DNA of 64,000 bases, from the NCBI RefSeq assembly GCF_016735115.1, contig NZ_JAERQJ010000001.1, positions 841,501 to 905,500 on the forward strand, in the 5' to 3' direction. The notes beneath the pieces are model-generated. The model ran no database searches and had not been told where the DNA came from. It saw nothing but the letters and a program-made list of their open reading frames with translations. Position numbers and translations under genes: made by a program. The DNA is from Aquimarina mytili. Its GTDB lineage: Bacteria > Bacteroidota > Bacteroidia > Flavobacteriales > Flavobacteriaceae. This document shows, piece by piece, positions 35,730 to 44,624 of this stretch. Each line of letters starts with the position of its first letter. The stretch's first letter is position 1.

Positions 35730-37172
35730 ATGGAGAAAGAATTGTCCCTGCACAGAGTTGATATAAAAGGAGGTATTTTATCGCCTATAGAGTTACAGCG
35801 TATTATTGAATATGGTCAAAAGCTGGGTTTAGAAACCTTTCATTTTGGATCTAGACAGGATATTATATTTCCTTCAAAGGACAAAGATGGTAATATACTT
35901 ACTAAACATGACGCTTTTGATCCTGCTTTTTTTGCTTCAGAAACACAAGAAAACATAAGTTGTTCGTATGTTTCTATTGATATTTTTGACTCTACTGTAT
36001 GGCTAAGAGGAACTACATACTTATATATTTTAGAAGATTTTAGGTATACACCTACGTTAAAAATCAATATTACAGATCCAAAGCAACAAGTGGTATCGTT
36101 GTTTACAGGAGATTTAAATTTTATAGCTTCTCCTCATGAGGATTATTGGTATTTGTTCCTAAAGCTGCCGGGTTGGGAAGAGGTGTATTATCCTGCGTTA
36201 ATCTATACCTGGGATATTGCTAAGGTAGCAGAAGCAATAGAAAAGCAATATGAAACTGTAGATGATATTGATGAGCTTTTTCAATTTCTTAATGAAAATT
36301 TGGATACAAATAATCGAATCATTGAGAAACCGCTGCAAATTGAATTTAATCCCTTTCCATATTATGAAGGGATGAATAAAATGGGGATAAACCAGTATTG
36401 GTTGGGATTGTACTGGAGAAATAACCAGTATGATTTAAAATTTCTTAAAACACTATGCCAATTTTGTTTAGAACATAGAATAGGGAAAATTTGTTTAACT
36501 CCCTGGAAGTCGTTTATTATAAAAGGAATCCCTAAAGAAAGTAAATTAGCTCTAGAGAAGCTATTAGGACAGTCCGGAATAAATGTTCGACATTCTGCTT
36601 TGGAGTTAAATTGGCATTTGCCTGTACATAATAAAAAAGCATTAGATCTTAAGAAGTTTTTGGTCATGAATTTTGATCAAAATGATATTAGTACATATGG
36701 ATTAACGTTTGGTATTACTGCAAGCCGTAACCAAAAACGATATTTTACTTCTATAATGATAGAAGAGAATAAAACCCCGTCGGCTGTTAAGGATTTTGTG
36801 GTTAGACCCACTTACAATGTATTGTATGCTAGAAATTTTAATTCAAATACCCAAAAATATATTGTTTATGCTCAAGATGTTGATCAAATCGATCTTCCAG
36901 GTTTATTGCTGGAGCTAACTAAAACTTATTTTCAAAACCTTGGAACGACAGAGGTTGAGCAAAATAATAACCAAACCACAAAGAAAGAAATTCTTGAAAT
37001 TGAAGTATATCAGTGTAAAGATTGTCAAAATGTTTACGACCCTACATTAGGGGATGCTTCTTTTAATATTTCTGCGGGAATTGATTTTGCAGACCTTCCT
37101 GATGACTATTGTTGTTCTCTATGTGAAGCTTCAAAAGACAATTTTCAGAAAATCAACCTAGAAGTTGTTTAA
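35730..37172 (+). CDS. Rubredoxin-tailed redox protein, nitrite/sulfite-reductase-like N-terminus
   Basis: A 480-residue protein whose last 55 residues (about 425-478) are a rubredoxin: YQCKDCQNVYDPTLGD and DLPDDYCCSLCEASKDNF give the four Cys ligands of one Fe. The N-terminal portion (LHRVDIKGGILSPIELQRIIEYGQKLG... FGSRQDIIFP) resembles the ferredoxin-like half-domains of nitrite/sulfite reductases. I see no siroheme/[4Fe-4S] cysteine set (no CX5C...CX3C), so it is unlikely to be a reductase itself. With only 2 nt between genes, it is co-translated with the nitrate reductase. An electron-transfer or assembly partner is inferred. Similar genes are known to me in Bacteroidota nitrate clusters, but I know of no assigned function. 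Confidence 0.82.
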   Translation: MEKELSLHRVDIKGGILSPIELQRIIEYGQKLGLETFHFGSRQDIIFPSKDKDGNILTKHDAFDPAFFASETQENISCSYVSIDIFDSTVWLRGTTYLYILEDFRYTPTLKINITDPKQQVVSLFTGDLNFIASPHEDYWYLFLKLPGWEEVYYPALIYTWDIAKVAEAIEKQYETVDDIDELFQFLNENLDTNNRIIEKPLQIEFNPFPYYEGMNKMGINQYWLGLYWRNNQYDLKFLKTLCQFCLEHRIGKICLTPWKSFIIKGIPKESKLALEKLLGQSGINVRHSALELNWHLPVHNKKALDLKKFLVMNFDQNDISTYGLTFGITASRNQKRYFTSIMIEENKTPSAVKDFVVRPTYNVLYARNFNSNTQKYIVYAQDVDQIDLPGLLLELTKTYFQNLGTTEVEQNNNQTTKKEILEIEVYQCKDCQNVYDPTLGDASFNISAGIDFADLPDDYCCSLCEASKDNFQKINLEVV

Positions 37173-37371
37173 AGGAAAATTCAGAAATATTCTCATCTCT
37201 TTTTAATAATCATTTTTTTTACCTTTCATTAACAAAATATTAAGGCTTTAAAGGGGTTGGCTAAGAAATGGCTAATGTAAGTGAGTTTTAAAAAAACAAT
37301 TTTTTATGTTCTTGTATTATTAAATAGTCAATTTATATAAATTAAATTTTAGTAAAGTGTAATTATTGGTA

Positions 37372-37408
37372 ATATACCCTATATTTTTTAGGGTATATTT
37401 TTATTTTT
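37372..37408 (+). terminator. Candidate terminator downstream of the nitrate reductase operon
   Basis: ATATACCCT (37372-37380) pairs with AGGGTATAT (37390-37398) around a 9-nt loop, followed by TTTTATTTTT. It is 200 nt after the rubredoxin-protein stop and 116 nt before the next ORF. The region 37173-37371 shows nothing else recognisable. Confidence 0.65.
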
Positions 37409-37524
37409 ATGTCGTTTATGTATAGATTTGTTTAGTTTTTATAGGGGTGTAATTTGATTTATTAATGTTTTTTTTTGATTTGACCCCTGTTTTAATAAAC
37501 AGTATTAATATTAACCCAAAAATC

Positions 37525-37860
37525 ATGATTATGAATTTAGAAGAGGTAATTATGGCATCAATTGCAGAGTTTTTAGATGTAGAAGTGCATAGAGATACAG
37601 AAACTTTAGATCTTGCATCCAAAATAGAGATTGTCCAAAGAAGAATTGCAGATAAAGCCAAAAATAATCCAATGCCTTCCTTTGTACCAAAAGGATTGAA
37701 AGGATACGAATATGAAATGTTCTTTAGTAGTAATCCCAATGATATGATTAAGATAGATGGTTGGATACCTATTGAAACTGAAAAAATAGGTAAAGCTGAT
37801 AAAATTTCGGAGTATATAGAAATTGGGCTTTTAAGAAAAATTAAACCTAGTTATAGCTAA
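37525..37860 (+). CDS. Small conserved-looking hypothetical protein
   Basis: I do not recognise this protein. From the ATG at 37525 (MIMNLEEVIMASIAEFLDVEVHRDTE) it has 111 residues; an upstream ATG at 37465 would add a hydrophobic, unconvincing extension. The composition is balanced and soluble, with two likely helices (IEIVQRRIADKAKNN; KADKISEYIEIGLLRKI) and a central aromatic segment (KGYEYEMFFSSNPNDMIKIDGW). There is no signal peptide. It stands alone between two terminators, downstream of the nitrate cluster, so it is probably its own transcript. A regulatory or stress role would be a guess. Confidence 0.6.
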   Translation: MIMNLEEVIMASIAEFLDVEVHRDTETLDLASKIEIVQRRIADKAKNNPMPSFVPKGLKGYEYEMFFSSNPNDMIKIDGWIPIETEKIGKADKISEYIEIGLLRKIKPSYS

Positions 37861-37929
37861 CAAACATTAGTATGTAATTATTAATTATATTATTTTTTAC
37901 ATTACAAAGACTTATATTATATAAGACCT

Positions 37930-37962
37930 CCGGTTAGAGCTTTGTTTTTAACCGGTTTTTTT
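37930..37962 (+). terminator. Terminator after the 37525 hypothetical gene
   Basis: CCGGTTA (37930-37936) pairs with TAACCGG (37949-37955) around a 12-nt loop, followed by seven T. The CCGGTTA/TAACCGG stem is the same as the inner sequence of the terminator at 32000. The rest of 37963-38254 shows no gene or clear motif. Confidence 0.75.
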
Positions 37963-38254
37963 ACCAATGGTAGTCTCGATCTTTTATTTTTATATGTTCT
38001 GTAACATAGGGGTCTATAAAAATGCTTTCCGTAGAAAATTGCTTGTGCCTATGTTGTAGCAGGAATGTGTCCTTTGTAATTTTTAAAATTTTAAAATACT
38101 TATGATTTTGTTTAGTGTTCAATATTTCAGGAAGTTGATTGCTAATCCATTTTAAGTGAATGATAATTGTTAATACTTCTGTGTAAAAGTATTCAGCGGA
38201 TCATCAATTTGGATCTATTTAAAGATCTATTTTAGCCTTGATAATTTTTATAGT

Positions 38255-38443
38255 ATGACAGAATACGTGCTTTTAACTGAAGATCAGAATTATTTTGTAG
38301 AATATCTTATTGGGGAACTTGTATTGTCTAATAGTATAAGTGAAGCCATGAAATTTAATGACGAAAATATCGCTTTGAGATTTAAGCAAATGTTGCATGC
38401 TTCATGTAAACTTACTACAAGTGTAAATACGTATATCCAATAA
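38255..38443 (+). CDS. Possible small protein of 62 residues
   Basis: The ORF starts MTEYVLLTEDQNYFVEYLIGEL and ends KLTTSVNTYIQ. It has no signal peptide or recognisable domain, is acidic in the first half, and looks helical. It stands alone, convergent with the S41 peptidase gene (11 nt apart), and no ribosome binding site or promoter was convincing. Coding potential is plausible from composition (ordinary codon choice, no long low-complexity runs), but it could be a chance ORF. Confidence 0.4.
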   Translation: MTEYVLLTEDQNYFVEYLIGELVLSNSISEAMKFNDENIALRFKQMLHASCKLTTSVNTYIQ

Positions 38444-38454
38444 AAATTATCATT

Positions 38455-39912
38455 TTATCCTTTGATCAATCTAAAAATATAATCTAATAAAGGATCTTTG
38501 CCATCTATTAATTGTTGTACAGAAAGATCAATATATTTATCAGGAGGTACTCCTGACCCTATAGGTACGGTTTTATCTTTGACATAATTTTGTACTTTAA
38601 CCATAGACATAACCATGATAATTTTTGAATTAGGAAATTCATAATATACAGGAAATTGTCCATTTAATAAGTGATATCCTCCACCGGTTTCTTCTCCTAT
38701 TAGCGTGATGTCGTTATCGTTTTTTGCATTGAGAGCAAAGGTAGAAGCTGCAGAAAAAGTAGTCCCACTGGTTAGTACATATACCTTTCCTTTAAATCTA
38801 TTATAATGATCAGGGACCATTATAGATTCGAGGTCATCAAAAGTTAATTTCCAACCATCATAAACAGGGTGGTTTTTAAATCTATCGGTTAAAAAATCTT
38901 TTTCATTTAAAAATGTTCGTGTAGCATATTCTTTTTCTTGTACAGATAACGAAATAACATATTCGCTTACCATTTGTTTAAATGGTCTTTTTGTTACAAA
39001 TGAAAACAAATGAACTGCATTTGGTCTAAAGCCACCATCATTATTACGTATATCTACAATTAGATGTTTAATTTTCTTTGCTTTTAACTCTTTAAAAATT
39101 TTAACAAGATTAGACTTAAATACGCGTACGTCAATTCCGAAAGTGTTTACAACCAATATAGCAGTACTTAATTCTTCTTTATAATAAACAAAAGGATCTT
39201 TGGTATTGATGTGTTTGTCAAAAAAATCAAATCTATTTGTCTGGTTATGATATGAAGCAAAATATGAATTACGTTTTACATTCCTTAGTTTAACCTTTAC
39301 AAATGACTCTGCATCAAGATCAATTGACTTTTCTGTACCATCAGGTTCTGTATATTGTATAGAGAAACGTTTTGCTATTCCGTATTCGTAGGCATAAAAC
39401 AACCCAAATTTTAATTCGATATCTCTATATTTTCTAGTCAAATTATATCCATCGGTAGCTGCATACTTCTTTAAACTTTCAATAATTTTGGAAGTCTTTT
39501 TTTTGTTAATCGAATTGATTTTTGACCCTATTGGAATATCAAAATCATCAGTATCAGTATACAATTCTGTATCAATAATTTTAAGAATTAACGGAAAGTA
39601 ATATTGTTCACTTTTTATAGTATTGGGGGCAAATAACAAAAGGTGCCCGTCTTTTACTTTATCCGTTATGTCAAGCATCTTTTTGTATAGATCTATATCT
39701 GTAGAAACGTTTGAAAGCGATTCTTTTTTAGTTTTAAAAAGATAATCTAAAGAATCTTGATTAATATATTCATAAAGACTGGGGTGCCCATTTTTTAGGA
39801 TGTTTTCAAAAATTTTGAAATCTTTTTTAATACCAAGAGAATCTATTGGTTTTTGTGCAAATAATGTATGGATGTTTATCCAGCAAAGTATAATGAAAAG
39901 TGTTCTCAACAT
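38455..39912 (-). CDS. S41-family (C-terminal-processing-like) serine peptidase, secreted
   Basis: Exported peptidase of 485 residues with signal peptide MLRTLFIILCWINIHTLFAQ. The C-terminal half has the S41 core: HLIVDIRNNDGGFRPNAVHLFSFV, GKVYVLTSGTTFSAASTFALNAKN with the candidate nucleophile Ser in FSAAS, and IGEETGGGYHLLNGQFPVYYEFPNS. The N-terminal half (YKKMLDITDKVKDGHLLL) matches the TSP/tricorn-like helical region. A PDZ-like segment (DDFDIPIGSKINSINKKKTSKII) is present. It is a single gene with its own promoter, not clearly linked to neighbours. Substrate is unknown. Confidence 0.85.
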   Translation of the reverse strand: MLRTLFIILCWINIHTLFAQKPIDSLGIKKDFKIFENILKNGHPSLYEYINQDSLDYLFKTKKESLSNVSTDIDLYKKMLDITDKVKDGHLLLFAPNTIKSEQYYFPLILKIIDTELYTDTDDFDIPIGSKINSINKKKTSKIIESLKKYAATDGYNLTRKYRDIELKFGLFYAYEYGIAKRFSIQYTEPDGTEKSIDLDAESFVKVKLRNVKRNSYFASYHNQTNRFDFFDKHINTKDPFVYYKEELSTAILVVNTFGIDVRVFKSNLVKIFKELKAKKIKHLIVDIRNNDGGFRPNAVHLFSFVTKRPFKQMVSEYVISLSVQEKEYATRTFLNEKDFLTDRFKNHPVYDGWKLTFDDLESIMVPDHYNRFKGKVYVLTSGTTFSAASTFALNAKNDNDITLIGEETGGGYHLLNGQFPVYYEFPNSKIIMVMSMVKVQNYVKDKTVPIGSGVPPDKYIDLSVQQLIDGKDPLLDYIFRLIKG

Positions 39913-40044
39913 GCCTTAATTCTCAAAAAGTATACCGTTATTAGTAATAAATGACTTGTCAACACGGGTTGATGTTGCAACTCTTTATTTAGATGATGGT
40001 AAAAATAACAAAATTATATAGTGGATACAGTGGTATTTAAATAA

Positions 40045-40079
40045 TAAAAAAAGAATGCATAGGAGTGCATTCTTTTTTT
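40045..40079 (-). terminator. Terminator of the carboxypeptidase-regulatory-domain gene
   Basis: A long perfect stem with arms AAAGAATGCA and TGCATTCTTT around a 6-nt loop, flanked by an A-run on one side and a T-run on the other, so it can work in either direction. It sits between the S41 gene start and the end of the 40107 gene. Confidence 0.85.
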
Positions 40080-40106
40080 ATTACTTGCTTTACAATCAAA
40101 CGAAAC

Positions 40107-41399
40107 TCAATTTAGTTTACGCAGTTGTTTCTGTATTTTTTTAATCGCAGATTCGATAGATTTTTCAGGTTCGATAACATTGTATTCTCCCCAAAACTTT
40201 GGATCAGAAAATCCGGATGCTTCATCGCTAATTACAACAGTAGATTTTAAGCGATCTTTCGGTTTTAGAGTTTCATTATCAATATTCTTTTTCCAATCCG
40301 TAATAGCCATTTCTACATTTAGTTTGTATACAGAATTGAATAGTCTCTTTTTCCAATTAATTTTAATGGCAAGGTCAATTCTTCCATAACTATAATACCA
40401 TTTGCCATTACTTTGTCTATAATCTATATTGTAGGTTGCTTCTGTAGGCTGTACCTTGGCATTTCTAGGTTTTTTCCTCACAAACATTCTACTTACTTCT
40501 TCTTTGTTTTCCATATTTAAGCTATAGACAGCTTTGGTCATTGCAAGAGTTTCAGAATCTATATAGAGTTTTCCGAAGTACATTGGTTCGGTTATCTGTG
40601 GGCGCTGTTTAAATTTTAATACGTAAATATATCGATCATTAATTTTAGTGGATTTGTCAAAACTAAATTGGTACGTATTTAGCATATTATCAGTAAAAAG
40701 AATCTCAGGATTTTTCATTACATCAATATATAGCGTACTTGATGGCCCTCCTTGTAATTTTACCGTTAAGGTGTCTAGCTTTTTGTAATCAGCGCTTTTT
40801 CTTGCTCTGTATAGTTTAATAATATCCGTTTTGGAAGACTCGTAGGGGTTTTTATATACATCAACAACGGCTTCAGATAGAGAAACATAACTTCTACGTT
40901 TTTTAATAGTTTCTCTGTAAAAAGCAGTCATAATAGTATTGTGATCGATATAATTACTCCCTTTTTTCTTCATTACCGCCCGTATTAAAGATTCAGGGTC
41001 TCTAGGATCAATATTAATTTCTGAAAGCTCAGTAATTGATAATTCGAGTTTTATTTTTAGTTCCTTACCTTGAAATTTTGAAAGACTTAAGACTTTATCA
41101 TTATATCCTAGATAAGAAATTGTGATTTCATTATTTGAAATGTCTTTGGGAACTTTTAGTAAAAACTCTCCCTCATCATTAGTAACGGTAGAGATATTAG
41201 TATTATTAACAGAAATAGATGCAGAAACAAGTAATTGATTGGTCTCTTTGCTAACTACAATTCCTTTATACTCATTATAGTCAGCGTCATCTTGAAAATA
41301 CGTAAAAGCCTGAATGTTATTTGATTGCCCAACAAGAAAAAAGACAAACAATAAAGAGGTCAAATGTTTTTTGCAGAATAGAATGCTTTTTTTGTTCAT
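40107..41399 (-). CDS. Exported carboxypeptidase-like regulatory domain protein
   Basis: A secreted or envelope protein of about 430 residues. I use the internal start MNKKSILFCKKHLTSLLFVFFLVGQSNNIQAF, a signal peptide; an upstream in-frame extension to 41447 is less signal-like. A CarboxypepD_reg-like beta domain follows (about 40-120: YKGIVVSKETNQLLVSASISVNNTNISTVTNDEGEF...ISYLGYNDKVLSLSKF). The larger C-terminal region (PESLIRAVMKKKGSNYIDHNTIMTAFYRETI... ) has alternating strands typical of outer-membrane-associated Bacteroidota proteins. Function is unknown. Only the regulatory domain is recognised. Confidence 0.75.
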   Translation of the reverse strand: MNKKSILFCKKHLTSLLFVFFLVGQSNNIQAFTYFQDDADYNEYKGIVVSKETNQLLVSASISVNNTNISTVTNDEGEFLLKVPKDISNNEITISYLGYNDKVLSLSKFQGKELKIKLELSITELSEINIDPRDPESLIRAVMKKKGSNYIDHNTIMTAFYRETIKKRRSYVSLSEAVVDVYKNPYESSKTDIIKLYRARKSADYKKLDTLTVKLQGGPSSTLYIDVMKNPEILFTDNMLNTYQFSFDKSTKINDRYIYVLKFKQRPQITEPMYFGKLYIDSETLAMTKAVYSLNMENKEEVSRMFVRKKPRNAKVQPTEATYNIDYRQSNGKWYYSYGRIDLAIKINWKKRLFNSVYKLNVEMAITDWKKNIDNETLKPKDRLKSTVVISDEASGFSDPKFWGEYNVIEPEKSIESAIKKIQKQLRKLN

Positions 41400-41512
41400 A
41401 GCCCGAGTTTTTAGTTTTAAAATTCTCATAAAAGAGCTTATGTACAAGATAATGATTTTTATTCAATAATTTTATTAGAATATTAAAAACGGTGGGTTTT
41501 CTATTTTCATAT

Positions 41513-42916
41513 CTAATGATATTTATGGTGGTCCCCAAACCAATTTTTGAGTTTAATGTTTAAGATCTCTGTTGTAAAAGGTTTTGTGATATAATCATCC
41601 AGTCCTTTGGCTATAAATTTTTCTGCATCCCCTGGCAGTGCATTTGAGGTGAGTGCTATAATTGGAGGTATTTTATTAAAGTTTGTTCGGATTAAATTAC
41701 AAGTTTGTACGCCATCTAATTCTGGTAAATTGATATCCATTAAGATAAGATCGTACATGTCTTCTTTAAATTTTTTTAAAGCGCTTTTACCATCTTTTGC
41801 AATGTCTACAGTACACCCCAAATATTTCAAAATTTGTTGAGATACCAGTATATTCGTGTCAGAATCTTCCACTAATAAGACATGCAAGTTATAATTTTGG
41901 TTTTGAGTGCCAACTTTACTTCTAGTTTCTTGGTTCGAAGAGATATTTGAGGTTTTGGTTTTAAAGGTGAACCAAAAATTACTCCCCTTACCAAGTTCGC
42001 TTTCTACACTAAGTTTACCCCCCATTAACTGTACAAGGTTTTTGCATATAGTTAACCCTAGTCCGCTTCCTTCTCCGGCTATAATAGATGCTTCATGAAA
42101 TTGGCTAAAACGATTAAACAGATCTTCCAAATCTGCTTTGCAAATACCAGCTCCTGTATCTATGATCTCAATTTTGATAATTAATTCATTACTCTTTTTT
42201 GACTCTAAAGTAGTGTTGATTTTTATAGTTCCTTTTTCGGTAAACTTAATAGCGTTACCAATTAAATTTGAAATAATCTGTGTAAGTCTTTGGTTATCAG
42301 TTAAAACAAATTCTGGAAGTTCCTCTGAGTACTCTAAGGTTAAATCTATTTCTTTGGCTTTAGCTGTGGCAATAAAAAGATCAATGTTTTGTAGAATTAA
42401 CTCTTTTAAATTTGTGTTTTGAGGAGAGAGTTTAAATTTTCCCGCCTCTATTTTTGAAAGATCTAAAATTTGATTTAGAATATCCAACAAGTTGAGAGAG
42501 GATCTGTGAATAATATTTACATATTCTTTTTGTAAATCATCTAAATTAGTGGTCTTGTAGAGTAGATCAATCATTCCGATAACCCCAACCATTGGTGTTC
42601 TTATTTCATGACTCATGTTTGCAAGAAAATCTTGTTTAAATTTTGAAGCCTTCAGTATTTGCTGATTTTTTTCTTGTAATTTATCTAAGTTTTTTCCACC
42701 ATACATTGCAAATAAACCTAAAAATAAAGGAGCAGTATTTATAATATAATGAATAGGGGAGTTTTTTTGAACAAACAAAGCAGATTGCCAAGTAAACTCA
42801 AGGTCATGCGCTGAAATATCAATACACGTAGCTAAAATTGGAAATATTAAACCAAAGAACATTCCGTAAAATGCATATTTGGTTGCCTCCGATTTGAACC
42901 ACGATCTTCGTGTCAT
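41513..42916 (-). CDS. Hybrid sensor histidine kinase/response regulator
   Basis: A 467-residue hybrid kinase. Two membrane segments lie at the N-terminus (about 15-32 and 56-72), with no large periplasmic sensor. The HisKA domain has phospho-acceptor His103 (FLANMSHEIRTPMVGVIGM), and the HATPase follows (NLIGNAIKFTEKG; DTGAGI; GEGSGLGLTICKNLVQLMGG). A C-terminal receiver has LLVEDSDTNILVSQQIL and the acceptor Asp in YDLILMDINLPELDG. There is no DNA-binding output domain, so signals must pass through a separate phosphotransfer protein. No cognate partner is adjacent. Confidence 0.88.
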   Translation of the reverse strand: MTRRSWFKSEATKYAFYGMFFGLIFPILATCIDISAHDLEFTWQSALFVQKNSPIHYIINTAPLFLGLFAMYGGKNLDKLQEKNQQILKASKFKQDFLANMSHEIRTPMVGVIGMIDLLYKTTNLDDLQKEYVNIIHRSSLNLLDILNQILDLSKIEAGKFKLSPQNTNLKELILQNIDLFIATAKAKEIDLTLEYSEELPEFVLTDNQRLTQIISNLIGNAIKFTEKGTIKINTTLESKKSNELIIKIEIIDTGAGICKADLEDLFNRFSQFHEASIIAGEGSGLGLTICKNLVQLMGGKLSVESELGKGSNFWFTFKTKTSNISSNQETRSKVGTQNQNYNLHVLLVEDSDTNILVSQQILKYLGCTVDIAKDGKSALKKFKEDMYDLILMDINLPELDGVQTCNLIRTNFNKIPPIIALTSNALPGDAEKFIAKGLDDYITKPFTTEILNIKLKNWFGDHHKYH

Positions 42917-43065
42917 AATAATTGATTTGGTTACTTACGTAATTAGTAATTCAAAAATTAGGGATAGGGGTAATTTTTAGAGGTATTAGTTTTTAAATAT
43001 AAGTTATTTAGTGTTTCATCCCAAATATCTGTATAAAATTAAGGAATGATTTGCTTGTAATAAGA

Positions 43066-43104
43066 TAAAAAAAATCCACGATATGTAATTAATTATCGTG
43101 GATT
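43066..43104 (-). terminator. Terminator of the small secreted protein gene
   Basis: AATCCACGATA (43073-43083) pairs perfectly with TATCGTGGATT (43094-43104) around a 10-nt loop. On the minus strand it is followed by a T-rich tail. It closes the gene at 43132. Confidence 0.85.
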
Positions 43105-43131
43105 CTAAACCTTACTTTTATTGATTATGGG

Positions 43132-43665
43132 TTAACCTTTGAATATGTATTTTTTTATTTTATAACCTTCTACTTTGATTAAATACGTTTTTGGATCTAC
43201 AAGGTAGTGTATGTAGTCGTCAATTCGTCCTTTGTCTAATAACCTTCCTGATGTAGTATAAAGACTATATCTTAGGCCTTGAGGTACTTCTATAATATGT
43301 CTAAAAGTTTTCTGATCTGTACTTTGTTGACAAGTATCATCAGCCAAAAATTTATTGATAAATGTAATTCTTCCTTGTTCCTCTCCTTCAAGAGTTACGG
43401 TTGCTGTACTGTCGACATCAATAATACCGGTACCGGTTAAGTTTCCAAGAATGATTAAGCAGGCATTTCTTACTTTAATACGTGCGCCAGCTTCAAGATG
43501 TAAGCTCTCAGTAATGAAAATAACACCTTCTTCGGTATTTTCATCTAAACCATCAACTACAGTGTTCTCTGTAACCGACATCAACTTGTATGAAATGTCG
43601 ATTTTTGTGTTTGCGAAAGTAATGCTTGTTAAAAACAAAGCGATTAGGGGTAAAAGTGTTTTCAT
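43132..43665 (-). CDS. Small secreted protein with possible type IX secretion C-terminal tail
   Basis: A 177-residue protein with signal peptide MKTLLPLIALFLTSITFA. The middle holds repeated short hydrophobic strands (IFITESLHLEAGARIKVRNACLIILGNLTGTGIIDV), suggesting a beta-solenoid-like fold. The last 45 residues (RYSLYTTSGRLLDKGRIDDYIHYLVDPKTYLIKVEGYKIKKYIFKG) resemble a type A type IX secretion sorting domain: an YSLYTTSGRLL strand, a YLIKV strand, and a basic hydrophobic end. I infer cell-surface export. No enzymatic domain was recognised. Confidence 0.65.
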   Translation of the reverse strand: MKTLLPLIALFLTSITFANTKIDISYKLMSVTENTVVDGLDENTEEGVIFITESLHLEAGARIKVRNACLIILGNLTGTGIIDVDSTATVTLEGEEQGRITFINKFLADDTCQQSTDQKTFRHIIEVPQGLRYSLYTTSGRLLDKGRIDDYIHYLVDPKTYLIKVEGYKIKKYIFKG

Positions 43666-44171
43666 ATAGTTTGGTTTTAGGGTTAAACCTCAATTTTAAT
43701 ACATGTAGGTTTTAGATTACATATATTATAATTTTATCGATATAAAACGTAAAATCAACGACAATATACAATTTTTTGTAATAAAAGTGTAATTTTTTTA
43801 GGCGTAATATTGAATTTTCAATAGCAAAAAAGTACAAAAAAGCTCAAATGCCTTGTAATTACAATAGATTCAAGGTGTTGCATTTTTTGTTTTTTTTAAC
43901 AATTTTTTTTCATTTTATTGTATTTATTTGATTTTTAGCGTTCTAATATCTTGAAATAGAAAGATAGAAGTGCTGTTTATTGATTTGAGAAAGTGTAAGA
44001 TTAAAATAAGCATGTGCATAATATATTACCCTACAACATTGACTCTTTTTATTACGTTATACTGTTTTAAGAAAATAGAAATACTTCATTTCTATTTATT
44101 TTGAATTATTTTTTTAAGAAATTAAGACAAATGTCATTATTTTTTGTATTTTTGTCGTAAAATGTAAAGTT
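43666..44171. promoter_or_regulatory. Long AT-rich intergenic region with toxin-antitoxin promoter
   Basis: About 500 nt without a credible gene. A -7 box TATTTTTG (44147-44154) matches TAnnTTTG and lies 17 nt before the antitoxin ATG. Just upstream, GACAAATGTC (around 44126-44135) is a short palindromic element that may be an operator for antitoxin autoregulation; the GTCG at 44154-44157 is not clearly part of it. The rest shows only homopolymer-rich DNA. Confidence 0.5.
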
Positions 44172-44624
44172 ATGGGAGCAGTATCTCCGTTAGATTTTGA
44201 TAGTTTTGAAAATAAAGGGTTATTAAGATATCTTAACATAGATATTCCTTTGCGTAATATGTATGACTTTATTGAGTTGTCTAGAAATGGGATTGACAAA
44301 AAGGCATTATTACACCTTGCAAAAACAATAGGTTTTGACCTTAAAGAGTTAGCTCATGTGCTTCATATGTCTGAGCGAACGATTCAACGCTATGATTTGA
44401 ACAAAAAAATGAGTACCGAAGCTAGTGCAAAAGCATTACAGCTGGCTAAACTTTATGCAAAAGGTGAAAATATTTTTGGAGATCTTAAACGCTTTAAAAA
44501 TTGGATGGAACACCCTAGTGTTGCTTTAGCTATGAAAAAGCCAAAAGAGCTTTTAGATACTACTTTTGGATTTCAATTACTTAATGAAGAGTTAGTTCGT
44601 ATTGAGCATGGAATTTTTGCATAA
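44172..44624 (+). CDS. Xre/MbcA/ParS-type antitoxin (RES-Xre module)
   Basis: Antitoxin of 150 residues. The N-terminal half has an Xre-like helix-turn-helix (FDLKELAHVLHMSERTIQRYDLNKKMSTEASAKAL, about 54-90). The C-terminal DUF2384 toxin-binding domain is GDLKRFKNWMEHPSVALAMKKPKELLDTTFGFQLLNEELVRIEHG (about 101-146). The stop codon overlaps the ATG of the RES toxin gene by one base, standard for the module. It probably represses its own promoter through the HTH domain and neutralises the toxin by covering its NAD pocket. Confidence 0.93.
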   Translation: MGAVSPLDFDSFENKGLLRYLNIDIPLRNMYDFIELSRNGIDKKALLHLAKTIGFDLKELAHVLHMSERTIQRYDLNKKMSTEASAKALQLAKLYAKGENIFGDLKRFKNWMEHPSVALAMKKPKELLDTTFGFQLLNEELVRIEHGIFA

